The notes beneath the pieces were generated by a model. That model saw only the letters and a program-made list of their open reading frames with translations, searched no databases and had not been told where the DNA came from. Shown here piece by piece: positions 1 to 8,604 of a DNA stretch of 64,000 bases. The position numbers were made by a program, and so were the translations under genes. The stretch's first letter is position 1, and each line of letters begins with the position of its first letter. This stretch comes from Paenibacillus rhizovicinus (lineage in GTDB: Bacteria; Bacillota; Bacilli; Paenibacillales; Paenibacillaceae), in assembly GCF_010365285.1 (NCBI RefSeq), contig NZ_CP048286.1, positions 2,680,501 to 2,744,500 on the forward strand. The letters are read 5' to 3'.

Positions 1-1123
1 GCGCCGCAGCCGTTGCGGAACCCGGGATGAGCGAGATGAGCGGCCATAGGAACAAGGAAGCCAGGAACGCTACGCCTGTCGTCACCGCCGTCAAGCCCGT
101 GCGTCCGCCCTGAGCGATACCCGCGGAGCTCTCGACGAACGTCGTAACCGTGCTCGTGCCGAGCATCGCGCCGCCGCTGACGCCGACCGCGTCGACGAAC
201 ATCGCTTTGCCGACGAGCTTACGGCCTTTGACCGGGTCTTTCATCGCGCCGGCACGGGTAGCCGTACCGACGAGCGTGCCGAACGTATCGAACAATTCAA
301 CGAACGTGAACGTCGCGATGATGGAGATCAAACCGGTATGCCACACGCCTTTGAAGTCGAAATCCCACCAGCTCAGTTCGTTGAAGTTCGGGGACCATCT
401 TTGGCCATCCAACGTTTTGCTGACGTCGACGTCGCCCGTGCAGATCGCGATGATCGTGACGCCGATGATGCCCCACAGAATCGCGCCGGGAACGCGCAGC
501 ACCATCATGACCGCGATCAGCAGCACGCCGATCAGCGTCAGGTAGACGCTGGAGTTTTCCAGGCTGCCCATGTGGAAGACGGATTCGAAACTCAGAATAT
601 CCGTGAATTGGCCTTTCGGAATGTCCGTTACCGTGTTCTCAATGCCAACCGCCAGGATACCGCTGTTCTTCAATCCGATGATCGTAATGAACAAGCCGAT
701 ACCGACCGTGATGGCATGCTTCAAGCTGTCCGGAACGGCAACGATCAGCATTTGACGGACTTGGGTAACCGTCAGGATCATGAAAATAATACCGGAGATG
801 AAGACGGCCGTCAGTGCCATCTCCGGCGAAATCGGCGAGTTCGTCGCTTTCGAAGCCAATACCGTCGAAGCGAAGTACGCGTTCAAGCCCATGCCTGGCG
901 CAAGCGCCGCCGGGAAATTAGCGAACAGTCCCATCGCAATCGTGAAGATACCGCCCGCGAGCGCCGTAGCCAGAAACACAGAGTACATATTCAGTCCCGC
1001 GCCGCCAAGCACGCCGGGATTGACGGCGAGAATGTATGCCATTGTCATGAATGTCGTCAGCCCCGCCATGATTTCCGTTCTTACATTTGTTCCGTGTTCC
1101 TTCAAACGAAAGAAACCGCCCAT
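1..1123 (-). CDS. pbuG: NCS2-family purine (guanine/hypoxanthine) permease, partial
   Basis: Multi-spanning membrane transporter importing purine bases by proton symport, by homology to the AzgA/PbuG branch (COG2252) of the NCS2 family. Reading from the ATG at 1123 the protein begins MGGFFRLKEHGTNVRTE and continues with family landmarks such as MAGLTTFMTMAYILAVNP, APGMGLNAYF, FVELFDTFGTLVGTA and MLGTSTVTTFVESSAGI. About 374 residues are present; the C-terminal part runs off the left edge. The start is fixed by GGGAGG about 11 bases upstream. A guanine-type riboswitch and terminator precede it, so expression should fall when guanine or hypoxanthine is plentiful. The exact substrate (PbuG or PbuO type) is inferred from the riboswitch and family, not from residues. 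Confidence 0.93.
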   Translation of the reverse strand, partial: MGGFFRLKEHGTNVRTEIMAGLTTFMTMAYILAVNPGVLGGAGLNMYSVFLATALAGGIFTIAMGLFANFPAALAPGMGLNAYFASTVLASKATNSPISPEMALTAVFISGIIFMILTVTQVRQMLIVAVPDSLKHAITVGIGLFITIIGLKNSGILAVGIENTVTDIPKGQFTDILSFESVFHMGSLENSSVYLTLIGVLLIAVMMVLRVPGAILWGIIGVTIIAICTGDVDVSKTLDGQRWSPNFNELSWWDFDFKGVWHTGLISIIATFTFVELFDTFGTLVGTATRAGAMKDPVKGRKLVGKAMFVDAVGVSGGAMLGTSTVTTFVESSAGIAQGGRTGLTAVTTGVAFLASLFLWPLISLIPGSATAAA

Positions 1124-1149
1124 TTTTCTAATAACCTCCCAGAAAATTG

Positions 1150-1210
1150 TTCAGAACAAACAAAGAACCTAGAAAACGACGCCGAGGAGTTCGGCAGCAT
1201 TCTCTAGGTT
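1150..1210 (-). terminator. Intrinsic terminator of the purine riboswitch
   Basis: On the minus strand AACCTAGA (complement of 1203-1210) pairs with TCTAGGTT (complement of 1166-1173). An inner GCCGA/TCGGC hairpin lies between them, and a T-rich run follows. It sits between the aptamer and the permease start, so it is the likely expression platform: ligand binding should favour this hairpin. A second perfect GCGCGAA/TTCGCGC hairpin at 1233-1253 lies between aptamer and terminator. Confidence 0.75.
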
Positions 1211-1266
1211 CTACGCAAAAACAAGTATGACCGCGCGAATGGACCGTTCGCGCGCGTTCATCTTGC

Positions 1267-1336
1267 TTTTCGTAGACAGGCCATTTACGGTGACCTCGTA
1301 GAGACTCTCAAGCCGATTCTTGAGATTATACGAAAA
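1267..1336 (-). promoter_or_regulatory. Purine riboswitch aptamer (guanine type)
   Basis: The minus strand shows the three-way junction of the purine class. P1 is TTTTCGTA/TACGAAAA. P2 is CTCAAG/CTTGAG with a six-base loop, and the conserved GTCTCTAC joining segment follows. P3 has the invariant ACCGTAAAT loop. The discriminating base of J3/1, in GTCTACG, is a C (position 1275), which in this family means guanine/hypoxanthine rather than adenine recognition. It lies in the leader of the purine permease gene. Confidence 0.93.
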
Positions 1337-1371
1337 GACATGCAATTTTGTTTGTAATTGAGTCTGTGAAC

Positions 1372-1401
1372 ATTTTAGCGAGATTATTCAAAACCTGTCA
1401 A
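1372..1401 (-). promoter_or_regulatory. Sigma-A promoter of the riboswitch-permease transcript
   Basis: Perfect -35 TTGACA (complement of 1396-1401), an 18-base spacer and -10 TAAAAT (complement of 1372-1377). Predicted initiation near 1365 places the riboswitch aptamer at about +30. No other promoter this good is visible between the upstream foldase gene and the permease. Confidence 0.75.
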
Positions 1402-1418
1402 TGGAAATCGATTGAAAT

Positions 1419-2498
1419 TCACGGTTTGATCGTGTTCGTAATTTGCGCTTTGGCCTTTAAATCCGCCAGCCATGCCGAGGAAAGACCGGAAACCTTGTCG
1501 CGAACGAGCTTGGCACGGATTTCGGCCTCCTTATCTTCAAACTTCGCCGCCTTGGCCGCCTTGTGGTCGGTTACTTTGATGATGTGATAACCGAACTCCG
1601 TCTTGACCGGACCGCCAAGCACGCCCACCTTAAGTGAGAACGCCGCTTTCTCGAACTCAGGGATCATGACGCCTTTGCCGAAGTAACCGAGATCGCCGCC
1701 CGCGTCCTTGCTGCCCGCGTCGATTGATTTCTCCTTCGCCAGCTTGGCGAAATCCGCGCCGGCCTTCAGCTGCTTCATAATGGCGTCCGCCTCCGCTTGC
1801 GTCGCCACCAGAATATGCGATGCCCTTACCTGCTCCGGCTGATCGTACTCGGCCCGGTTCGCATCAAAATATTGTTTCACTTGTTCGTCGGTAACTTTCG
1901 CGCGCGGCTCCAGGATCCTGCGGATTTGAAGCTGCATCGGCGTCTGCCTCCTTAAATCCTCGAGCGTCATGCCGTTCTGCACCAGCGCGGCTTGAAAGTC
2001 CGCTTCTGACGGGAATTGCTTGATGATTAGCGCAATTTCCGCATCCACGTCTTGCTCGCTGATGACGATTCCTTGTTTCTTCGCTTCCTGATTAATCAGT
2101 TCTGCTTGAATCAGGTTGTCCATCGTTTGCGCGCCGCCCAGAGCAACCATCGCATCGTACAGCTGGTTCTTCGTAATCGGCACGCCATTCACCGAACCGA
2201 CCGCCTCGTTGCCGCTGTCGCCTGCAGGATATTGGACGGGCTTGCTGGTAATCGTGACCGCACTCGAAGCGGCATTGTAATTGACAGTCGCACCGAGCAT
2301 CTCGGCGGCGGCGCGAAGAGGAACATAGGTCGTCCCCTTCATGGATACCGGTTCCACGGCCGACTTCTGACCGTTCACGAACAAGGTCATTTTCGTCGCC
2401 GCGTACGCTCCCGCGCCCGCCGCGAGCGTCAACCCCGCTGCGACCAGCGCCGTTAGTCCCAATTTACGCAATAGATGATTGCCCTTGCTTTTACTCAC
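1419..2498 (-). CDS. Secreted PrsA/SurA-like peptidyl-prolyl isomerase with copper amine oxidase-type N-domain
   Basis: Extracytoplasmic foldase, 359 residues. Residues 1-34 form a Sec signal peptide ending AGAYAA with no lipobox cysteine, so unlike PrsA it is not a lipoprotein. Residues about 36-88 resemble the copper amine oxidase N-terminal domain common in Paenibacillus wall proteins (LFVNGQ, YVPLRAAAEMLGA). Residues about 100-210 resemble a SurA/PrsA chaperone domain, and about 220-325 a parvulin rotamase (VRASHILV, GGDLGYFGKG, TEFGYHIIKV). The start codon is GTG, preceded by GGGGGG and AGGG. The substrate is unknown; the copper-oxidase-like domain may bind the cell wall or the protein's own surface. 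Confidence 0.88.
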   Translation of the reverse strand: MSKSKGNHLLRKLGLTALVAAGLTLAAGAGAYAATKMTLFVNGQKSAVEPVSMKGTTYVPLRAAAEMLGATVNYNAASSAVTITSKPVQYPAGDSGNEAVGSVNGVPITKNQLYDAMVALGGAQTMDNLIQAELINQEAKKQGIVISEQDVDAEIALIIKQFPSEADFQAALVQNGMTLEDLRRQTPMQLQIRRILEPRAKVTDEQVKQYFDANRAEYDQPEQVRASHILVATQAEADAIMKQLKAGADFAKLAKEKSIDAGSKDAGGDLGYFGKGVMIPEFEKAAFSLKVGVLGGPVKTEFGYHIIKVTDHKAAKAAKFEDKEAEIRAKLVRDKVSGLSSAWLADLKAKAQITNTIKP

Positions 2499-2762
2499 CC
2501 TATGAACCCCCCGTTGGAATCTCCTGACAACTTTTTAACGAATTGCCTAATAGGATTCTAGCTCATCCCATTGGATACATAAACCATTTTGTTAGCCATT
2601 CTCCTCCGTTAACTCGCACTCTAGGGCAGCCGGCGATTTAATACATAATTACGAGGAAGTTTTGATTTGGATTTAACAATTGGATGATAGATTTGGTAGG
2701 CAGCGAATAATTCGACCGATTTCTGCAGAACGGGAAGCAGAAACAGAAAAGGATGGCATATA

Positions 2763-3914
2763 ATGACGGTTTGGCGATGGCGTTTCTTTCTTCCGATTTT
2801 CATGGCGATGCTGGTGCTTCTGTCTTGTGAGCATCGAGCGGATGCTCATGGCTACAGCGCGACATTCTCGACCTTGGAGTTGTATCAATCCAAGACGGAG
2901 CTTACGTACGCGCTCGATGAATTATCGGTCATAGAGCTTGTCGGGGGCGATACCAATCAAGACAAAACGCTCGATTCCGAGGAGTTCGCAGCGGTGGATC
3001 AGAAGCTGCTGGCAGTCCTGCAGAGCAGCATCGATGTGAAGATTAACGGAGAAAGCGCGGGGTGGGCCCACGTCGAGAGTCTCGCCATGCACCCTAAGAA
3101 AGCGGTGCTGAAAGCCTCCTTCCCCGCGGTAGCGGCATCCCAGCAAATCCAGCTGAGCGATCAATTGTACTTGAACGATAAAGCGAGCAATTACGTAAAC
3201 CTGCTGACGGTTTATAACGGAACCCAGAGAAGCACCGCGGCACTCGCGGGCAGCAACCGGACGTGGTCGCTGAACATGACGGCAGATGATTTTGCCGGAT
3301 TGCAGCCGGGCGATGCGTCTCCTCAGCAGCAACTGCCCGATGAGACAACTTCATCGAGCGCGACGGACGGCTGGCTGTCCTTCTTCCTGCTGGGGATGAA
3401 TCATATATTATCGGGGTACGATCACCTCTTGTTCTTATTCTCCCTGCTCGTCGCCAGGCAAACGTTCAAGCAGTACGCGGCGACGATCACGGCGTTTACG
3501 ATCGCGCATTGCATTACCTTGGCCTTGACCGTCACGGGCGTGATCCATGTCTCCTCGCTTTTCGTGGAGCCGGCCATCGCGCTGAGCATTTGTTATGTCG
3601 CTTTGGACAATTTGATTCGCAAGAAAGTCAGCTACCGGTGGGTATTGACCTTCGTCTTCGGGCTGATCCACGGAATGGGTTTCGCGGACATCCTGACGGA
3701 AATGAATATTCCGAAGAGCAATTTGGCGGTGGATTTGATCAGTTTCAATGTCGGCATCGAAACCGTTCAGGTGGTCATCGTTGCCCTGGTACTGCCCGCG
3801 TTAGCTCTTCTTTATCGCTGGAAACACTCGAGACAGGTGGCCGTCGCCTGTTCCGCCGCGGCCCTGATGCTTGGCGGACTGTGGCTTGTCGAGCGGGTTG
3901 TTTCAAATCTCTAG
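2763..3914 (+). CDS. HupE/UreJ-type membrane protein
   Basis: A 383-residue protein with an N-terminal signal sequence (residues 8-28) and an extracytoplasmic region of about 200 residues. A C-terminal half of about six membrane helices starts with GMNHILSGYDHLLFLFSLL, the hallmark of the HupE/UreJ_2 family. The family is linked to hydrogenase/urease accessory functions and possible nickel or cobalt uptake, but members in genomes without these enzymes, as appears to be the case locally, have no established role. An EF-hand-like loop DTNQDKTLDSEE (residues 63-74) lies in the soluble part, so calcium binding is possible. It stands alone on the plus strand and shares a terminator with guaA. Confidence 0.82.
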   Translation: MTVWRWRFFLPIFMAMLVLLSCEHRADAHGYSATFSTLELYQSKTELTYALDELSVIELVGGDTNQDKTLDSEEFAAVDQKLLAVLQSSIDVKINGESAGWAHVESLAMHPKKAVLKASFPAVAASQQIQLSDQLYLNDKASNYVNLLTVYNGTQRSTAALAGSNRTWSLNMTADDFAGLQPGDASPQQQLPDETTSSSATDGWLSFFLLGMNHILSGYDHLLFLFSLLVARQTFKQYAATITAFTIAHCITLALTVTGVIHVSSLFVEPAIALSICYVALDNLIRKKVSYRWVLTFVFGLIHGMGFADILTEMNIPKSNLAVDLISFNVGIETVQVVIVALVLPALALLYRWKHSRQVAVACSAAALMLGGLWLVERVVSNL

Positions 3915-3931
3915 GCCAATGCCTCCTGCGC

Positions 3932-3965
3932 AAAAAACCTTATCGCAACGCGATAAGGTTTTTTG
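3932..3965. terminator. Bidirectional terminator between hupE-like gene and guaA
   Basis: Perfect 11-base stem AACCTTATCGC/GCGATAAGGTT with a three-base loop, flanked by A-run and T-run, so it can end transcription from both sides. Confidence 0.9.
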
Positions 3966-3986
3966 TCTTTGATTATAAATTCCGGC

Positions 3987-5525
3987 CTATTCCCACTCGA
4001 TCGTTGCCGGCGGCTTCGACGTGACGTCGTAGACGATACGGTTAACGTTGTCGACCTCGTTGACGATACGCACGGAGATTTTCTCCAGCACATCCCAAGG
4101 AATACGCGCCCAGTCGGCCGTCATGCCGTCGATGGACGTTACGGCGCGGATGCCGACCGTGTACGAATACGTACGCGCGTCGCCCATGACGCCGACGCTC
4201 TTCATGTTCGGCAGCGCCGTGAAGTACTGCCAAATCTCGCGGTCGAGACCGGCTTTGGCAATCTCGTCGCGCAGGATCGCATCAGAATCGCGAACGATCT
4301 TCAGCTTCTCGTCCGTTACTTCACCAAGCACGCGGATCGCTAGACCCGGACCCGGGAACGGCTGGCGCCATACGATTGCTTCCGGCAGGCCGCACTCTTC
4401 GCCGACTTTGCGAACTTCGTCCTTGAACAGTGCCTTCAGCGGCTCGACGAGCTTGAATTTAATGTCTTCCGGCAAACCGCCGACGTTGTGGTGCGACTTG
4501 ATCGTTTGCGCCGTCGCCGTACCGCTTTCGACGATATCCGTATACAGCGTGCCTTGCGCGAGGAACTCGAAATCGTCGAACTTCGCGGATTCCTCTTGGA
4601 ACACGTAGATAAACTCGTTGCCGATGATTTTGCGTTTCTGCTCCGGATCGTCGACGCCTTTCAGCTTGCCGAGGAAGCGGTCTTTGGCATCGATTTTGAC
4701 GACTTTCATATCGAACTTGCCGACGAACGTCTCCATGACGCCTTCCGCTTCGTCCTTGCGCAGCAGGCCATGGTCGATGAACATGCAAGTCAGCTGATCG
4801 CCGATCGCCTTATGCAGCAGGATCGCCACGACCGACGAATCCACACCGCCGGACAACGCGCACAGCACTTTGCCGTTACCCACTTGCGCGCGGATGTCGC
4901 GGATCGTATCGTCGATGAACGTGCTCATGCTCCAGTTGCCTTCGCAGCCGCACACGTTGTACAGGAAATTGCGGATCATTTCGTTACCTTGCACGGAGTG
5001 GCGCACTTCCGGATGGAATTGCACCGCGAACAGTTTGCGGTCCGGGTGGCTCATCGCCGCGATCGGCGCATGGTCCGTGCTCGCATCGACGCGGAAGCCT
5101 TTCGGCAGCTCGACGACATGGTCGCCGTGGCTCATCCATACGGTTTGGCGCGTTTCCAAGTCCTTCACGAGCTCGCTGCCCGCTGCGAAATCCACTTCCG
5201 CCTTGCCGTATTCGCGCTTGCCGGCGCGTTCGACTTTGCCTTCAAGCTGATGCGCGATCAGCTGCATGCCGTAGCAAATGCCGAAGATCGGCAGGCCCAA
5301 ATCATAAATCGCGGGATCTACGAGCGGCGACTTCTCCTCATATACGCTTGCCGGTCCTCCCGAGAACACGATGCCTTTCGGCTGCAGCTCCCGGATCCGT
5401 TCCACCGAAGTATTGTAAGGCAGCAATTCGCTGTATACGCCCAAATCACGGATGCGTCTTGCAATCAACTGGTTGTATTGTCCGCCGAAATCGAGGACAA
5501 CGATCATTTCATTTGGCTTGTTCAC
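3987..5525 (-). CDS. guaA: GMP synthase (glutamine-hydrolysing)
   Basis: Converts XMP to GMP with ATP and glutamine. The N-terminal class I amidotransferase domain shows the nucleophile in FGICYGMQ and the His/Glu pair in FHPEVRHS. The ATP-pyrophosphatase domain has the PP-loop LSGGVDSSV, and the dimerisation domain ends [11 protein letters not shown]. At 512 residues the length matches Bacillus GuaA (513). I prefer the GTG at 5525: GGGAGG lies 11 bases upstream, while a TTG at 5546 would put that Shine-Dalgarno sequence inside the gene. It is a single-gene transcript with its own promoter and terminator. No guanine riboswitch is visible in its short leader, unlike the permease nearby. Confidence 0.98.
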   Translation of the reverse strand: MNKPNEMIVVLDFGGQYNQLIARRIRDLGVYSELLPYNTSVERIRELQPKGIVFSGGPASVYEEKSPLVDPAIYDLGLPIFGICYGMQLIAHQLEGKVERAGKREYGKAEVDFAAGSELVKDLETRQTVWMSHGDHVVELPKGFRVDASTDHAPIAAMSHPDRKLFAVQFHPEVRHSVQGNEMIRNFLYNVCGCEGNWSMSTFIDDTIRDIRAQVGNGKVLCALSGGVDSSVVAILLHKAIGDQLTCMFIDHGLLRKDEAEGVMETFVGKFDMKVVKIDAKDRFLGKLKGVDDPEQKRKIIGNEFIYVFQEESAKFDDFEFLAQGTLYTDIVESGTATAQTIKSHHNVGGLPEDIKFKLVEPLKALFKDEVRKVGEECGLPEAIVWRQPFPGPGLAIRVLGEVTDEKLKIVRDSDAILRDEIAKAGLDREIWQYFTALPNMKSVGVMGDARTYSYTVGIRAVTSIDGMTADWARIPWDVLEKISVRIVNEVDNVNRIVYDVTSKPPATIEWE

Positions 5526-5558
5526 TTTTGTAGGAGCCTCCCTCAAATCATTGTGTCA

Positions 5559-5587
5559 ATTATATATAGGCAGTATGGGACAGTCAA
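5559..5587 (-). promoter_or_regulatory. Sigma-A promoter of guaA
   Basis: -35 TTGACT (complement of 5582-5587), 17-base spacer, -10 TATAAT (complement of 5559-5564). The start point would lie about 25 bases before the GTG start, leaving no room for a leader riboswitch. Confidence 0.85.
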
Positions 5588-6136
5588 GGAAACGAAATGC
5601 ATCGATTGCAAGGCGAAAAAAGAAACCGCTCCCATGGATTTCGGAACGCAGCCGGCGAGTAATCGGCCAGGAGAAAGGACGCTGCGGCGGCGGCGTTAAA
5701 CTGCTCCTCTGTCATCGCGGGCATCGAATTTCCGAATACCTGCTGCACGCTCAGTTTCTTCGCGAAGCGAAGGGCCGGACCTCTCAGCGCTTGAAGAATA
5801 TGGACGCCGGGGCTAGCGCAAACGCCACAGAGCGCTTACGAACCTTACAAGCCTTATTGTTGGCTTTTGCGGCCGTTTGCGATTCTAACGGATCCTGCAC
5901 ACGCTATTTGACTCCGTCGTACCCATCTCGTTCGATTTTCGCTCGACATTACTATTAATAAGCTTCCCAGGATTCGTTAGGAATCCAATGAGCGCTAAAA
6001 TCACCAAATAGCGCATGCTGGATTCTTTACAGGTGAATGCGCGGATTTCACCGTACACGCTGAGAGTCTGAGAAACCGGCACATGGTTAAAGGCAAGGGT
6101 CGGTATCGGGGTGGAGCGGTAAGCTCGAAAACAATA
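5588..6136. other. Intergenic region, no convincing gene
   Basis: About 550 bases upstream of the guaA promoter. I see no ORF with a convincing ribosome binding site. A minus-strand frame from about 5838 to 5587 reads protein-like (for example PAMTEEQFNAAAAASFLLAD) but has a stop just upstream and no good start, so it may be a decayed gene end. From about 5830 to 6030 the words GCGCTTACGAACC, GATTCGTTAGGAATCC, AGCGCTA and AATAGCGC resemble the inverted-repeat element at 33.5 kb. Confidence 0.4.
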
Positions 6137-6177
6137 AAAAGCCGAACAGAGCGCGCAACGCTCCGTTCGGCTTTCCT
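6135..6177 (-). terminator. Terminator of the ParM-like gene
   Basis: On the minus strand AAAGCCGAAC pairs with GTTCGGCTTT around an inner GAGCG/CGCTC stem, followed by a T-rich stretch. It lies about 60 bases after the stop codon at 6238. Confidence 0.85.
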
Positions 6178-6237
6178 TATCCCCTATGCGAAGCATCGGC
6201 CTGTCCGGTATCCATCGGCTCCGCGCGTTCGGTCCGA

Positions 6238-7356
6238 TTAAGACTGTTCGGCCGCTGCTGCGGTGGCTGCAAGCGCCTGCTGCTGTTTGTTTTTGGCCAG
6301 TTTCAAGTAGCCGTAGACATTCTGGAACTCGCTGTCTTCCACGAAACGCAGGCGAATGGAGCCTGCCGCGTCGTTCAGATAGCTCCGCAGCGCGGCTGCG
6401 CCGCCTCCGAGTACGTAGAAGCACTGGATGTCCGGGTTCTTCTTCCACCGTTTCACGATGAGATCCAGCACCTTGTTCGCCGCGCGGCTGAAATAATTGT
6501 CCACGATCGGACTAATGTCCGCCTGTCCTTCGCCGATACGGTGGATCACATAGTCGCCGCTCTTGATGCGCTGAATCAATTTCGTCCGGCTCGGGAACCG
6601 GTGGCCGAATTGGTCCTCGACGTCGCGAATGATTTGATCCAGATAGCCGGCAAGGCCGAACTGCTCGCCCGTGCTGAATTGATTGTCGATGCTCATCCGC
6701 TTCACGACCGGGAAATCCGTCGTCAGCGCGCCCATCTCGCAAATGCCGATGCAGCCGTAATACAGCTCCTCGTTGCGAACGGCGAGGTTGTCGTGCGTTG
6801 CCATATGGAACAGCGCCGCCGCGCCTTCGATGGACACGACCGCCCGCTTGATGATGACCTTGATGGAGCGTCCGCGCAGCTTCGGCGTGGAGAGGAAAGT
6901 GACTTCGTGCTCGCCGACGAGCCGTTCCTCGAACGCTTTGTGAAAGCCTGCATAAGTACGAACCGGCAGTCCCGTGCCGACGATATACTCCACGACTTGG
7001 CTTGTCTGCGTTTCGGACGGCTGATAGGAGCTGCTCGTCAGCCCGGCGTAAGCAAGGGCGGTCAGCGCCACGATCAACGCTTGGTCGCTCGTTGCCTTGT
7101 TGTCGGTTTCCTCCAGCTCGGAGTTATCTTGATCTTCCATCGCGAGCATGCCCACGAAATACCGCTGGTTGTTTCTCTTCAGCTTCGGGCTGTAGATCCG
7201 AACGTCCAGCGCCTTCAGCGGCGAATCCTCTTCTTGAAAAATATGCCGTTCATAGCCGGGAGAGAGAATGCTGGGAATGACGACAGGCTCCGTCGAGCCG
7301 TCGACCATCAATTTAATGCTGTCGTTTCCTACGTCAATGCCTGCGAGCTTAATCAC
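6238..7356 (-). CDS. ParM/StbA-family actin-like ATPase
   Basis: A 372-residue actin-fold protein. Phosphate-1 motif is GIDVGNDSIKLMVDG (residues 5-19), phosphate-2 is in ICEMGALTTDF, and the adenosine loop is YVLGGGAAAL near residue 340. Family members form ATP-driven filaments, classically segregating plasmids with a ParR adaptor. No ParR-like gene or centromere repeat array is adjacent and the surroundings are chromosomal. It is divergent from an M23 peptidase-bactofilin pair, so a cytoskeletal or envelope role is plausible but inferred. Chromosomal homologues of this type occur in Paenibacillus relatives. The C-terminus is alanine/glutamine rich. Confidence 0.85.
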   Translation of the reverse strand: MIKLAGIDVGNDSIKLMVDGSTEPVVIPSILSPGYERHIFQEEDSPLKALDVRIYSPKLKRNNQRYFVGMLAMEDQDNSELEETDNKATSDQALIVALTALAYAGLTSSSYQPSETQTSQVVEYIVGTGLPVRTYAGFHKAFEERLVGEHEVTFLSTPKLRGRSIKVIIKRAVVSIEGAAALFHMATHDNLAVRNEELYYGCIGICEMGALTTDFPVVKRMSIDNQFSTGEQFGLAGYLDQIIRDVEDQFGHRFPSRTKLIQRIKSGDYVIHRIGEGQADISPIVDNYFSRAANKVLDLIVKRWKKNPDIQCFYVLGGGAAALRSYLNDAAGSIRLRFVEDSEFQNVYGYLKLAKNKQQQALAATAAAAEQS

Positions 7357-7593
7357 GTTCTGTTCCTCCGTTCATATCTTGAAGCATGCTTGGACGCGAA
7401 GTCCGGTCGTTCTCCGCGGCGCGCGTTATGCCCGTATTGGGTCAAAATTTCGCCACCATCCGACAAATTCCTCTTTTTTCCGCATCTTGGATCAAATTTG
7501 TTTCAAAGCTAAGTTTTTCGCGATCAAGTGCCGAAATTAATCGGTATATGTTTTTATTCGGCAAGATCAATCCAAATCGTTAAGGAGGCAGGC

Positions 7594-8604
7594 ATGAAGA
7601 AGAAACGGCGTTTCTCCGGCGGCCGGTTTACGTTTCTCGTCCTTCCTGACGACGGCGGTCCTTCCGTGCGATTTCGGGCTTCCACCCTCCTTCTGGCGGC
7701 AATACCGATTCTCATCCTCGCACTGGCCGCGACCGCGTCGACGCTGTACTTGCTTCAAGAACGCAGCGAATGGAAAATGGACCGGCTCCATCAGCAAATC
7801 GCGCTAAGCTCCGGCTCGTATAAAAGCGAAATCGCCTTCAAGGACGCCTCGATCCGGCAGCTGCAGAAACAGATGGTCGAATTCGCCCAGCAAGCCGAAG
7901 ACGTGCAGTCGCGCTTGGATCAATTGGACAAGCTGGCATCGGCCATGCAGTCCTTTGTCGGATTCGACGCGCCCGGCGGCAAGACCAACGCCGAAGACGG
8001 CGTCGGCGGCGAGCTCTTCGCCGCAACCGATAACGACTATCGTCAGCTGATCGACGGCATGGACGAGAAATACGCATCGCTCGACGCCCGGATCGGCGAG
8101 CTGAAAGAGGCGCTGACCCGTACGCATACGGAGGTGCAGAAGAAGAAACAGCAGCTCCGAACGACGCCGACGTTCTGGCCGACGTATTCGCAGCGCATCT
8201 CGTCGCCGTTCGGCGTGCGGATCGATCCGTTCACGAGCAATCCCGCCAAGCATACGGGGATCGATATCGCAGGCAGCTTCGGCGATCCCGTCTTTGCCGC
8301 AGCCGACGGCACGGTGGCCGAGACCGGGTTCAACAGCGCCCGCGGCAATTACGTTCTGATCCGTCACAAACAAGGCCTATCGACCAAATATATGCATCTG
8401 TCCAGTATTTCCGTCACCGCCGGCGACGTCCTCAAGCAGGGCGATGACATCGGCCTGATCGGTTCCACGGGACGCAGCACGGGACCGCATCTGCATTTCG
8501 AAGTGCTGGAGCACGATGTGCCCGTCGATCCAAAACCGTATTTAAATATGGCTATGAAGGGGATGCCGACCGATGTTCAAGTTCTGGAAAAAAGACAAGA
8601 TTAG
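7594..8604 (+). CDS. Membrane-anchored M23 family peptidoglycan endopeptidase
   Basis: Predicted zinc endopeptidase (LytM fold) cutting peptidoglycan cross-bridges outside the membrane; 336 residues. It has a basic N-terminus, one membrane helix (about 32-53), coiled-coil segments (about 55-120 and 150-188) and a C-terminal M23 domain. Zinc and catalytic residues are visible: H220 and D224 in HTGIDIAG, H268 in KYMHL, and H299/H301 in GPHLHFEV. The ATG at 7594 is chosen because AAGGAGG lies 8 bases upstream. Its end overlaps the bactofilin gene by 32 bases, implying coupled translation; M23-bactofilin pairs (for example in Helicobacter and Myxococcus) control cell shape. Confidence 0.92.
   Translation: MKKKRRFSGGRFTFLVLPDDGGPSVRFRASTLLLAAIPILILALAATASTLYLLQERSEWKMDRLHQQIALSSGSYKSEIAFKDASIRQLQKQMVEFAQQAEDVQSRLDQLDKLASAMQSFVGFDAPGGKTNAEDGVGGELFAATDNDYRQLIDGMDEKYASLDARIGELKEALTRTHTEVQKKKQQLRTTPTFWPTYSQRISSPFGVRIDPFTSNPAKHTGIDIAGSFGDPVFAAADGTVAETGFNSARGNYVLIRHKQGLSTKYMHLSSISVTAGDVLKQGDDIGLIGSTGRSTGPHLHFEVLEHDVPVDPKPYLNMAMKGMPTDVQVLEKRQD

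Noticed and set aside
6238..7356. Plasmid partition locus
   Set aside because: No ParR gene, no iterated centromere repeats and no replication gene near the ParM-like gene; the flanks are housekeeping genes.
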